The notes beneath the pieces were generated by a model. That model made no database searches, was not told the DNA's origin, and saw nothing but the letters and a program-made list of their open reading frames with translations. A stretch of DNA of 14,672 nucleotides from NCBI GenBank assembly GCA_028292185.1, contig JAQGMT010000127.1, forward strand, positions 1-14,672, read 5' to 3'. Position numbers and translations under genes: made by a program. Shown one piece after another: positions 7,234 to 13,875 of this stretch. The DNA is from Ramlibacter sp. (lineage in GTDB: Bacteria > Pseudomonadota > Gammaproteobacteria > Burkholderiales > Burkholderiaceae_C). The first letter of the stretch is position 1, and every line of letters starts with the position of its first letter.

Positions 7234-8193
7234 ATGTCATTTCACTGGATGCGCCGTGCCTTGCTGGCGCTGGCGCCCGCCGTCCTGCTGCTGCTGGGCG
7301 GCTGCGGCTCGGGAACCATCGAATCGCAGCTCAAGCCGACGCGCATGGTCGTGTTCGGGGACGCCCTGAGCGACCTGGGCCAGACCGGCACGCGCTACAC
7401 CGTCAACGACGGCAGCATCAGCATCTGGACCGAGCAAGTCGCTTCCAGCTACGGCCTCGTCCTGACGACCGCGGCCGCGGGCGGTACCTCGTTCGCCACC
7501 GGGAACGCCCGGATCAACACCAAGCCGGACGCCGCCGGCAACGCCGCCACGCCGACAGTGAAGGAGCAGATCGACACCTTCCTGGCGACCGGGGGCGTGT
7601 TCGGGCCGAACGACCTCATCATCGTCAGCGGCGGCACCTCCGACCTCATCGCGGAAATGGCCAAGGTGAGCTCGGGCGCCCAGACCCAGGCCCAGATGGT
7701 TGCCAACGTGACGCAAGCCGGCCGCGATCTGGCGGCGCAGGTCCGCCGCGTGGTGGGGGCCGGCGGCACGCACGTGGTCGTGGTGGGTACCTATCAGCTC
7801 GGCAGGTCCCCCTGGGCGAACCAGATCGGCCAGGCGGACTTCCTGAACAGTGCCAGCATCTCCTTCAACGATGCACTGCTGGTCTCGATGGTGGATCTCG
7901 GCGCCAACGTGCTGTTCGTCGATGTGGCGCTGGAGGTGAACCTGATGGTGGCCAGCCCTTCTTCGTTCGGTATCTCCAACGTGACCGATCCGGTCTGCAC
8001 GTCGATCGATCCTGGACCCGGCATCGGCACTGGCCCCGGCCAGGTGAACTCGGCCTTGTGCACGCCGGCCACCATCGCGTCCGGCACCGTGACCTATGAC
8101 GAGTATGCCTTTGTCGACCGCGTGTACCTGACCCCGAATGCGCAGCGCCAGTTCGGCCTGTTCGCATTCGCTCGTATCCACGACCGGTTCTAA
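7234..8193 (+). CDS. SGNH/GDSL-family lipoprotein with degenerate catalytic residues
   Basis: The 319-residue protein has a lipoprotein signal peptide with lipobox LLGGC (lipidated Cys24), so it should be anchored in the envelope. GGAG at 7224-7227 fixes the ATG at 7234. The body follows the GDSL esterase plan and resembles the minus-strand gene at 8955-10121, including a shared SNVT-x-P-x(0-1)-C segment and a C-terminal F-x-D-x-V-x-x-TP segment. The catalytic positions are altered. Block I reads FGDALSD with Ala44 in place of the nucleophile Ser; block III reads GGTSD (133-137) rather than GGND; the final D-x-x-H reads D295-R-V-Y298. Only the block II glycine region and Asp295 remain. I infer a pseudoenzyme with a binding or structural role. 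The gene is intact, with composition like its neighbours, so it is not an obvious pseudogene. Confidence 0.85.
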   Translation: MSFHWMRRALLALAPAVLLLLGGCGSGTIESQLKPTRMVVFGDALSDLGQTGTRYTVNDGSISIWTEQVASSYGLVLTTAAAGGTSFATGNARINTKPDAAGNAATPTVKEQIDTFLATGGVFGPNDLIIVSGGTSDLIAEMAKVSSGAQTQAQMVANVTQAGRDLAAQVRRVVGAGGTHVVVVGTYQLGRSPWANQIGQADFLNSASISFNDALLVSMVDLGANVLFVDVALEVNLMVASPSSFGISNVTDPVCTSIDPGPGIGTGPGQVNSALCTPATIASGTVTYDEYAFVDRVYLTPNAQRQFGLFAFARIHDRF

Positions 8194-8209
8194 CCACCCG
8201 CCGGGCCAT

Positions 8210-8237
8210 AAAAAAGCGCCTGAACGGCGCTTTTTTT
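8210..8237. terminator. bidirectional Rho-independent terminator
   Basis: AAAAAAGCGCC (8210-8220), loop TGAAC, then GGCGCTTTTTTT (8226-8237) forms a perfect 11-bp stem with an A-run on one side and a T-run on the other. It sits between the convergent GDSL-like lipoprotein and ompW genes and can terminate both. Confidence 0.95.
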
Positions 8238-8273
8238 ACTGGAGGAACGGTTTTCAGTGCGCGTTCAACACGC

Positions 8274-8933
8274 TCAGAAGCGATAGCCGACGCTGAGCGC
8301 CAGCGTGAGGGGGTCGCTGCGGATGTCCAGGGTCTGCCCGGTGGACAAGGTGGTGCGCGTCTTCAGGAACGTCTTGGCCACCATGCCATCCACGAACCAG
8401 CGCTCATTGATGGCCATGGTCGCACCAGCCTGCACGGTCAGCGCCAGCTTGGACCCTACGGACAAGGTGGTGGGCGAGCCAGCGGTCAAGGCCGAGAGCA
8501 CGGCGGTGCTGCGCTCATGGTAGAACTTGACGTAAGTTGGCCCTGCGCCGAGGTAGGGGCGGAACTTCGCGCCCGGCGCGCCGAAGCGGTACTGCCCGAA
8601 CAAGGTGATCGGCAAGGCCTTCACGTCGCCAATTTTTCCCGCGCCGGCAATCGCGCCGGCGCCCACGATGTCGTGCTTGTAGGGCAGGGCGAGGGGAAGA
8701 TCGACCGACCAGTTGTCGGTGAGCATGTAGGTGATGCCGCCGGACGGCTCGGTGTCGGCCTTGATGTCCGCCTGGGTGCCCGGCAGGCTGGGCGCGCTCA
8801 GGTTGCCGCTGCTCACCTGGGGGCTGATGCGCGTGACGCCGACCCGGCCCATCCAGTTACCCGCCTGCTGGGCCTGCGCCGCGCTCGCGGCCAGGGCGAG
8901 CATCGCGATCGTGCAATGAAGTCTGGTTTTCAT
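8274..8933 (-). CDS. ompW: OmpW-family outer membrane protein
   Basis: OmpW proteins are small eight-stranded outer membrane barrels thought to admit small hydrophobic compounds. This one has 219 residues with a Sec signal peptide (about 1-21, cleavage after AQA), an N-terminal GNWMGRVGVTRISP strand, the NWSVDLPLALPYKHDI region typical of the family, repeated amphipathic strands, and a C-terminal Phe in SVGYRF suited to BAM recognition. I chose the ATG at 8933 because GAAGGAAG lies just upstream and the signal peptide starts there; the ATG six codons earlier is less likely. It lies 21 bases after the intact GDSL lipoprotein gene on the same strand, so the two are probably cotranscribed. Confidence 0.92.
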   Translation of the reverse strand: MKTRLHCTIAMLALAASAAQAQQAGNWMGRVGVTRISPQVSSGNLSAPSLPGTQADIKADTEPSGGITYMLTDNWSVDLPLALPYKHDIVGAGAIAGAGKIGDVKALPITLFGQYRFGAPGAKFRPYLGAGPTYVKFYHERSTAVLSALTAGSPTTLSVGSKLALTVQAGATMAINERWFVDGMVAKTFLKTRTTLSTGQTLDIRSDPLTLALSVGYRF

Positions 8934-8954
8934 GTTCTTCCTTCGATGCAATGG

Positions 8955-10121
8955 TTAGATCCAGCCGGCCTTGGCCATCTGAACGGCGACGAACTGCGCC
9001 AGCAACTGGTAGCCGTACGGCGTCGGGTGCACGGTGTCGGCAAACAGGAATCTGCTGGTGTCGCCGGGGATGGTGCTCGCCGCCGTGCAGCCCAATGAGG
9101 AGCCGGCCAGTGGGTTGGCGGGAGAGGTGGTGCTGCAAGCAGGGGTCGTCACGTTGCTGAGGCTGTATTGCCCCGGATTCGCGAATTGGTCGCGCCCCTG
9201 GGCGTAGGCGTCCACCAGAACCACGGGCGTGCCCGCAAGTCCGGTTTGCAACTGGCCGTTGAACGCGGTGACCATCGTGTTGACCAGGCCGCGGGTCGAT
9301 GCGTCCAGCCCTGCCGCGAAGGGCGTCTGGCTGACGTCAGGCAGGTTCACCACCAGTACGAACCGCGCTCCCTTGGCCAGCACCTGGGTCTTCACCAGGC
9401 CCGCCAGTTCCGCGCCGGCCTGGGCCATGCCGGCCAGCGCCGCGGCGATTGCCGCATTGGTGGCGGCGGCCCCGCCGGCAGCGACCTGGCCCTGGACGGT
9501 GGTCGACCAGCCTGCCGCGATGGCCGCACCGACGGCGGTCGCGCCGCCGGCAGCGGCGCTGGCGACGCCGTTGAAGTTCATGAACAGGTCATTGCCTCCG
9601 GCCATCACCGTGACCAGCTCCGTGCCGCTGTAGCTGCCACCGACCTTGGCCAAGTGCGCGGTCATCTGCGCCGTGACCGGCACCGCCAGCAGGCCGAGAT
9701 TGACCTGGCTGAAAGGTGCGGCTTGCAGGGTTGCGCTGTTGGGCGCAAAGACGCCGCTGACCCGCGAGCTGCCTTGGGCGTAGTTGGTGCACGCCGGCAC
9801 GTTCGTCACGGGTGCGCCGACCAGTCCCGGGATGTTCGGCAGCAGTCCGGTCTGGGCCGCGCAGGGCGGGGCGGCCTTGATGTCGGCGGCGATCAATTCC
9901 GTCCAGTTGCGCCCCGTCGGGCCGTTGACGGTCCATTTGCCGCCGCCAATGGCCGCGACGGTGCCCACGCGGTAGGTTCCGACATCGCTGAGGCTATCGC
10001 CGAACGAGACCATCGAGGTGAACGCGACGCGCGGGGTCTGGTCGCCGGCGCCGCCGCCGCCGCAGGCGGCCAGCAGAATGGCGGCGCCCAAGGCCGCCAG
10101 CTTGAGTCTGAGTAGCTTCAT
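8955..10121 (-). CDS. SGNH/GDSL-family esterase/lipase lipoprotein (intact triad)
   Basis: The 388-residue protein carries a lipoprotein signal peptide with lipobox LLAAC (Cys20), so it is a predicted envelope-anchored hydrolase. Catalytic blocks are complete: FGDSLSD with Ser43, a block II region NYAQGSS (113-119), AGGNDLF with Asn177, and DTVHPTP with Asp362 and His365. The C-terminal order of the blocks resembles the EstA-like GDSL esterases, but there is no autotransporter barrel. Between blocks III and IV lies an Ala/Gly-rich stretch of about 55 residues. The ATG at 10121 is preceded by CAGGAGC; a longer frame upstream starts inside the promoter region and is rejected. ompW follows 21 bases later. 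The substrate is unknown: acyl esters, phospholipids or polymer esters are all possible. Confidence 0.9.
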   Translation of the reverse strand: MKLLRLKLAALGAAILLAACGGGGAGDQTPRVAFTSMVSFGDSLSDVGTYRVGTVAAIGGGKWTVNGPTGRNWTELIAADIKAAPPCAAQTGLLPNIPGLVGAPVTNVPACTNYAQGSSRVSGVFAPNSATLQAAPFSQVNLGLLAVPVTAQMTAHLAKVGGSYSGTELVTVMAGGNDLFMNFNGVASAAAGGATAVGAAIAAGWSTTVQGQVAAGGAAATNAAIAAALAGMAQAGAELAGLVKTQVLAKGARFVLVVNLPDVSQTPFAAGLDASTRGLVNTMVTAFNGQLQTGLAGTPVVLVDAYAQGRDQFANPGQYSLSNVTTPACSTTSPANPLAGSSLGCTAASTIPGDTSRFLFADTVHPTPYGYQLLAQFVAVQMAKAGWI

Positions 10122-10139
10122 CCCGGTGCTCCTGTAAAG

Positions 10140-10159
10140 AAAAGAACGGTCGTTCTTTT
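10140..10159. promoter_or_regulatory. perfect 9-bp inverted repeat, candidate repressor operator
   Basis: AAAAGAACG-GT-CGTTCTTTT is a perfect 9-bp dyad with a 2-base centre, 19-38 bases upstream of the GDSL esterase ATG and just before its Shine-Dalgarno sequence (complement of 10129-10133). The GAACG-N2-CGTTC core and compact symmetry look like TetR-family operators. A weak -10-like TACGAT on the minus strand (10176-10171) would put the dyad near the transcription start. No regulator gene is in the window. It could instead fold as an mRNA hairpin. Confidence 0.55.
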
Positions 10160-10224
10160 GTGTGTGGAGGATCGTAGACCCCGCTTGCACCCCAGCCCAT
10201 CGGGTAAGCCCCAACGGCCTTTGT

Positions 10225-10245
10225 AAAAACAGCCGCCGCGCAGCT
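10225..10245 (-). terminator. Rho-independent terminator after the SemiSWEET gene
   Basis: On the minus strand, AGCTGC-GCG-GCGGCT forms a 6-bp stem (one G-U pair) with a 3-base loop, followed by GTTTTT. The stem begins with the last base of the SemiSWEET stop codon. It would end the dacB-SemiSWEET transcript before the esterase promoter. Confidence 0.7.
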
Positions 10246-10499
10246 CAGCCGTAGCGCAGCTTCATGACCAGGATGCACACGGCCAGCGCCAGGGTGATCG
10301 CATTGGCCGCGACCATCGGCCACGCATCGAGCAGCACGCCATAGGCCAGCCACAAGGCGACGCCGCAGGCGAAGACCGAATACATGCCCAGGGAAATGCC
10401 GCTGACGTCGCGGCTGCGGAAGGTCTTCCACACCTGCGGCACGAAGCTGCAGGTGGTCAAACCGGCGGCCAGGTAGCCGATGTATTCAGGCGAAGGCAT
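10245..10499 (-). CDS. SemiSWEET / PQ-loop family small transporter
   Basis: The 84-residue protein has three predicted membrane helices (about 5-24, 36-56, 62-80), the half-unit size of bacterial SemiSWEETs, which dimerise to move sugars across the inner membrane by facilitated diffusion. The PQ-loop motif SFVPQVWKTFRSRD (18-31), the GISLGMY segment (34-40), LWLAYG (49-54) and the Asn of VAANAITL (63-70) fit the family. The ATG at 10499 lies 11 bases after the dacB stop, so it is probably the second gene of that operon; its ribosome site is weak, which suggests coupling to dacB translation. The sugar is not deducible from sequence. Confidence 0.88.
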   Translation of the reverse strand: MPSPEYIGYLAAGLTTCSFVPQVWKTFRSRDVSGISLGMYSVFACGVALWLAYGVLLDAWPMVAANAITLALAVCILVMKLRYG

Positions 10500-10510
10500 G
10501 CGGCAGGCTC

Positions 10511-11905
10511 TCAGGAGTCGCGCGCGACCCAATCGATCAGGGCCTCGATCGCCGGACCGGCGGCGTGCGCCTGCGGATGATTGGCGATGGCCACCAGCAC
10601 GTAGCGCTTGCCGCTGGCGCCTTGAACGAAGCCGGCCACGCCCAGCACGTCGCGCAGGCTGCCGGTTTTCAAGTGCGCCAGGCCCACCGCCTTGCCGCGC
10701 GTGCGCCGCAAGGTGCCGTCGACGCCCGACACGGGCAGCGAGGACATCAGCTCGGGCATCAGCGGCGAGGCCCAGGCGGCCTGCAACAGGCGCGCCAATT
10801 GCGCTGGCGTGATGCGCTCCTCCCGCGACAGCCCGGAGCCATTGCCGAAGCTGGGCGGCTCGCCGCCGAAGCGTTCGCGCCACCATTGCTGGATGACGCC
10901 GCGTGCTGCGTCGAACGTTCCGGCGCCGCGCTGCTGCAGGCCGAGCGTGAGAAAGAGTTGCTGCGCCATCACGTTGTTGCTGAACTTGTTGATGTCGCGG
11001 ATGACTTCCGCCAGGGGCGGTGAGGCGAGCTCGAATGTGGCCGGGAGCCCGGCGGGCACGCGGCCTTCGCGCACTTGTCCTGCCAGCGTGCCGCCGACCT
11101 GCTGCCACATCCCGCCGATCGCGCGTGCGGCGTAGCTGCGCGGCTCCGAATAGGCGATCGGCCAGGTCCTTTCGCCGCAGGCGGCGGGATAGGCACCCGC
11201 GAAACGCACCCGTGCAGGATCGCTGAAATCCGCCTTCAGCCCGCCGCGCCAATCGTTGCATTCGCCGCCCGTCAGCATCACGCTGGGCGGGAGCGCCACG
11301 CCTGCCAGCGGCGGTTCCAGGTGGATACGCGCGTTGCCCTCCTGCGGCGTGAACGTCAGCACCAGCGACTTGAAATTGAGCAGCAGCGCGTCGGGTGCGG
11401 CGTTATAGGGACGCAGCGGCTCGCCATCGAAGGCGCTGGCGTCCTGCGTGCCGGTGTCGAAGGCGCTGCGGTCCAGGACGATGTCTCCGGTGATCGAGCG
11501 AATGCCCAGCCCCTGCACCCGCCTGAGCAGCAGCCACAGGCGCTCGGCCACGAGCTTGGGGTCTCCTTGTCCCTTGATGTAGAGGTTGCCATTCAAGGTG
11601 CCATCGCGCACCGGTCCTTCGACATACACCGGCGTGGACCAGGTGAACGCCGGGCCCAGCAGTTCCAGCGCGGCGAAGGTGGTCGCGAGTTTTGCAATCG
11701 AGGCGGGGCTGACCGGCACGTCGGCGCGCTGGCTCAGTCGCGGCGGCATGCGCGCTTCCGCATCCACCACCAGCACCGAAAAGGCGTCGCGAGGCAGTTT
11801 GGCGCGAGCGAGCGCAGCCTCCACTTCCGGGGGCAAGGCTTGCGCCCCTGCGCAAAGCGTCATCGCGGACAGCAGCAGCAAGAAGATGAGGCGGGTGAGC
11901 GGCAT
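10511..11905 (-). CDS. dacB: D-alanyl-D-alanine carboxypeptidase/endopeptidase (PBP4)
   Basis: PBP4 (peptidase family S13) removes terminal D-Ala and cuts peptide cross-links of peptidoglycan in the periplasm. The 464-residue protein has a signal peptide (about 1-23, ending AQA), the acyl-enzyme motif SIAK (Ser69, Lys72), SNN (309-311) and KTG (413-415), so all three penicillin-binding motifs are present. Between the first two motifs lies a large insertion (about 90-290), as expected for this class. The ATG at 11905 has no Shine-Dalgarno sequence, and a -10-like GATAAT ends seven bases before it, which suggests a leaderless message. The gene is divergent from tsaB and followed by the SemiSWEET gene. 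Confidence 0.95.
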   Translation of the reverse strand: MPLTRLIFLLLLSAMTLCAGAQALPPEVEAALARAKLPRDAFSVLVVDAEARMPPRLSQRADVPVSPASIAKLATTFAALELLGPAFTWSTPVYVEGPVRDGTLNGNLYIKGQGDPKLVAERLWLLLRRVQGLGIRSITGDIVLDRSAFDTGTQDASAFDGEPLRPYNAAPDALLLNFKSLVLTFTPQEGNARIHLEPPLAGVALPPSVMLTGGECNDWRGGLKADFSDPARVRFAGAYPAACGERTWPIAYSEPRSYAARAIGGMWQQVGGTLAGQVREGRVPAGLPATFELASPPLAEVIRDINKFSNNVMAQQLFLTLGLQQRGAGTFDAARGVIQQWWRERFGGEPPSFGNGSGLSREERITPAQLARLLQAAWASPLMPELMSSLPVSGVDGTLRRTRGKAVGLAHLKTGSLRDVLGVAGFVQGASGKRYVLVAIANHPQAHAAGPAIEALIDWVARDS

Positions 11906-11911
11906 GCGCGG

Positions 11912-11932
11912 ATTATCCGGTGCCGGGATAAT
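11912..11932. promoter_or_regulatory. divergent promoter with inverted -10-like boxes (dacB / tsaB)
   Basis: ATTATCC (11912-11918) and GGATAAT (11926-11932) form a perfect 7-bp inverted repeat with a 7-base spacer in the 53-base gap between divergent starts. Each arm reads GATAAT outward, one toward dacB and one toward tsaB. No good -35 boxes are visible. The arrangement may serve as two back-to-back promoters, or as a dyad for a regulator. Confidence 0.4.
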
Positions 11933-11958
11933 GGCGGGCTGCGCACAAAAGCCATCGC

Positions 11959-12657
11959 GTGAACCTGCTTGCCTTCGACACCAGCACCGACATCCTCAGC
12001 ATCGCTGTGGTGGGCGGCGCGCTGGGCGCTGTGCCGCGCGAGTACTCAGGTCCGGGCGGCGCCCGGGCTTCTTCGGCGCTGATTCCTGCCTTGCAGGACC
12101 TGCTGGCGCAAGCTGGCTTGCGCCTGGCCGATCTGGACGCGATCGTCTTCGGCCGCGGCCCCGGCTCGTTCACGGGTTTGCGCACGGCATGTTCCGTGGC
12201 GCAAGGATTGGCGTTCGGCGCCGCTGTACCGGTGCTCGCGGTGGACACTTTGCTCGCGGTGGCCGAGGACGCGCGCGAGCGTGCGGGCGTGCAGCAGGTG
12301 GTCGCCGTCCTCGACGCGCGGATGGACCAGGTCTATTGCGCTTGCTACACGCACGACGCGGGGCAATGGCGGCAGCAAGGCGAAACCCGGCTGAGCGCGC
12401 CGCAAGCGCTGGACGTCCCTGCGGGCTGGGCGCTGGCCGGCAATGCGTTCACCGCATATGGCGCCCGATTGCCCGCCGCCGCGCAGCGGGTCGAAGCAAT
12501 GCCGGTCGCAGCCGCACTGTTGCGCCTGGCCCCCATGCTGATGGCCGCGGGGCAGGGCGGGCCCGCGGCGAGCGCCAGACCTCTCTACATTCGCGATAAA
12601 GTGGCGCAAACCACGGCCGAACGCGCCGCAGCGCGCGCCGCCGCCCTAACAACATGA
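11959..12657 (+). CDS. tsaB: tRNA t6A biosynthesis protein TsaB
   Basis: TsaB is the non-catalytic partner that holds TsaD and TsaE together for transfer of the threonylcarbamoyl group to A37 of ANN-decoding tRNAs. The 232-residue protein has the ASKHA-fold opening LLAFDTSTD (3-11), the TsaB signature FGRGPGSFTGLR (64-75), VLDARMDQVYCA in the middle, and the C-terminal PLYIRDKVA segment. The start is GTG at 11959, since LLAFDTST should lie within a few residues of the N-terminus; no clear Shine-Dalgarno sequence is seen. Its stop overlaps the rimI start (ATGA). The tsaB-rimI pair is widely conserved in proteobacteria. Confidence 0.95.
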   Translation: MNLLAFDTSTDILSIAVVGGALGAVPREYSGPGGARASSALIPALQDLLAQAGLRLADLDAIVFGRGPGSFTGLRTACSVAQGLAFGAAVPVLAVDTLLAVAEDARERAGVQQVVAVLDARMDQVYCACYTHDAGQWRQQGETRLSAPQALDVPAGWALAGNAFTAYGARLPAAAQRVEAMPVAAALLRLAPMLMAAGQGGPAASARPLYIRDKVAQTTAERAAARAAALTT

Positions 12658-13121
12658 GCGCCGTCTTCCAGCCTGTCGAAGCGCAGTTCGCGCCGCTCAC
12701 GCCGCAACGGCTGAGCGCGGTGATGGTCATCGAACGCGAAGCGTACGAGCACCCCTGGACCCGCGGCAACTTTCTCGACTCGCTCAATTCCGGCTACCAG
12801 GCGCAGATCCTTTGCGCCGGCGACACCGTGCTGGGCTACTTCGTCGCAATGAAGGGGGTCGACGAGGTGCATCTGCTCAATCTCACCGTCGCACCGCGCC
12901 AGCAAGGCGAGGGCTGGGGCCGGTTGCTGCTGGATGCCCTGGCCCTGTGGGCGCGCGCCCAGGGCGCGCAATGGCTGTGGCTGGAGGTGCGAGTGAGCAA
13001 CGCCCGGGCCCAGCGCATTTACCAGCGCCACGGCTACCGGCGCGTGGGTGAGCGCAGGAACTACTATCCCGCCGCGCAGGGAAAGCGCGAGGACGCCGTC
13101 GTGATGAGCCTGAAGTTATGA
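12654..13121 (+). CDS. rimI: ribosomal protein S18 alanine N-acetyltransferase
   Basis: RimI is a GNAT-fold enzyme that acetylates the N-terminal Ala of ribosomal protein S18 using acetyl-CoA. The protein has 155 residues. Visible parts are the acceptor-side EAYEHPWTRGNF (29-40), LLNLTVAP (74-81) leading into the acetyl-CoA loop RQQGEGWGR (82-90), EVRVSNARAQRIY (111-123) holding the presumed general base Glu111 and acid Tyr123, and the family ending RRNYYP (134-139). It overlaps both neighbours by four bases (ATGA at each end), so tsaB, rimI and udg are one translationally coupled operon. Confidence 0.95.
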   Translation: MSAVFQPVEAQFAPLTPQRLSAVMVIEREAYEHPWTRGNFLDSLNSGYQAQILCAGDTVLGYFVAMKGVDEVHLLNLTVAPRQQGEGWGRLLLDALALWARAQGAQWLWLEVRVSNARAQRIYQRHGYRRVGERRNYYPAAQGKREDAVVMSLKL

Positions 13122-13861
13122 GCCTGCAACTCGACGCGCGCCAGTTGGGGATGCTCGAGGCGATGGGCATCAAGCTGTTTCAGCCGGCGATCACAGAGGA
13201 GGAGGCACCGCCGCCCGCCGTCCGCGCGGCACCGATCGCACGCGCCGCGCAATCCGTTGAACCCGCGGCCCGGTCACCGACGATGCAGCCGGCTATCGAA
13301 CTCCTGGAATGGGATGCCCTGGCCGGCGCGGTGACGGCTTGCCGAGCCTGCCCGCTATGCGATGGCCGTGCCAATGCGGTGTTCGGCATCGGCAACCGGC
13401 AGGCCGACTGGCTGATCGTGGGCGAGCCGCCGGACGAGAACGAAGAGCAGCAGGGCGAGCCCTTTGTCGGCCAGGCCGGCAAGCTGCTGGACAACATGCT
13501 CAAGGCGCTGCGCCTGGATCGCGGCAGCCAGGTCTACATCACCAACGTCATGAAATGCCGGCCGCCCGGCAATCGCAATCCGCGGCCCGAAGAGGTGGCG
13601 CAGTGCGAGCCTTTCCTGCGCCGCCAGGTGCAGTTGCTGCAGCCGAAGATCATTCTCGCCATGGGCCGCTTTGCAGTGCAGTCGCTGCTGGGCACGACCG
13701 AAGCCATCGGTACCCTGCGGGGGCGGGCCCACCAGTATTGCGGTGTGCCGGTGGTGGTGACCTATCACCCGGCCTACCTGCTGCGCAACCTGCCGCACAA
13801 GGCCAACGCATGGGCGGACCTGTGTTTCGCGCAGGCGTTGCTGCGCCAAAACTCGCAGTAA
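13118..13861 (+). CDS. family 4 uracil-DNA glycosylase (Fe-S type)
   Basis: Family 4 UDGs remove uracil from DNA and carry a 4Fe-4S cluster. The 247-residue protein has a variable Ala/Pro-rich N-terminal region (about 22-58), then the cluster cysteines Cys75 and Cys78 in ACRAC, and Cys147 (MKCRPPGNR) and Cys163 (AQCEPF). Motif 1 is GEPPDENEEQQGEPFVGQAG (102-121), motif 2 is the TNVMKCRPP region, and the final loop is TYHPAYLLR with His217. Motif 1 reads GEPPD where GEAPG is usual, while the downstream Glu and the PFVG element are kept. Older annotation calls this family phage-type DNA polymerase-related. The start overlaps the rimI stop. Glycosylase identity is firm; exact lesion range is not. 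Confidence 0.93.
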   Translation: MSLQLDARQLGMLEAMGIKLFQPAITEEEAPPPAVRAAPIARAAQSVEPAARSPTMQPAIELLEWDALAGAVTACRACPLCDGRANAVFGIGNRQADWLIVGEPPDENEEQQGEPFVGQAGKLLDNMLKALRLDRGSQVYITNVMKCRPPGNRNPRPEEVAQCEPFLRRQVQLLQPKIILAMGRFAVQSLLGTTEAIGTLRGRAHQYCGVPVVVTYHPAYLLRNLPHKANAWADLCFAQALLRQNSQ

Positions 13862-13875
13862 AGCGCCTTGGCGCT
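13862..13875. terminator. minimal hairpin between convergent udg and glcD-like genes
   Basis: AGCGCC-TT-GGCGCT is a 6-bp palindrome that fills the 13-base gap between the udg stop and the stop of the minus-strand oxidase. It lacks a T-run, so a terminator role is only a guess from position. Confidence 0.3.

Noticed and set aside
7234..8193. Calling the degenerate GDSL gene a pseudogene
   Set aside because: The frame is uninterrupted, with ribosome site, signal peptide, lipobox and terminator; only catalytic residues are changed, which fits a pseudoenzyme better.
9168..10115. Plus-strand open frame of 315 codons opposite the GDSL esterase
   Set aside because: The minus-strand gene has a lipobox, intact catalytic blocks and a ribosome site; the plus frame has no motif.
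10122..10214. N-terminal extension of the GDSL esterase to an upstream start at 10214
   Set aside because: The extension would translate the palindrome and promoter region and place 31 polar residues before a clear lipoprotein signal peptide; AGGAG supports the ATG at 10121.
10500..11261. Long minus-strand frame running into the SemiSWEET gene, suggesting a fusion
   Set aside because: The upstream part is an out-of-frame shadow of dacB rich in Arg and Ala; only the last 84 codons from ATG 10499 resemble a protein family.
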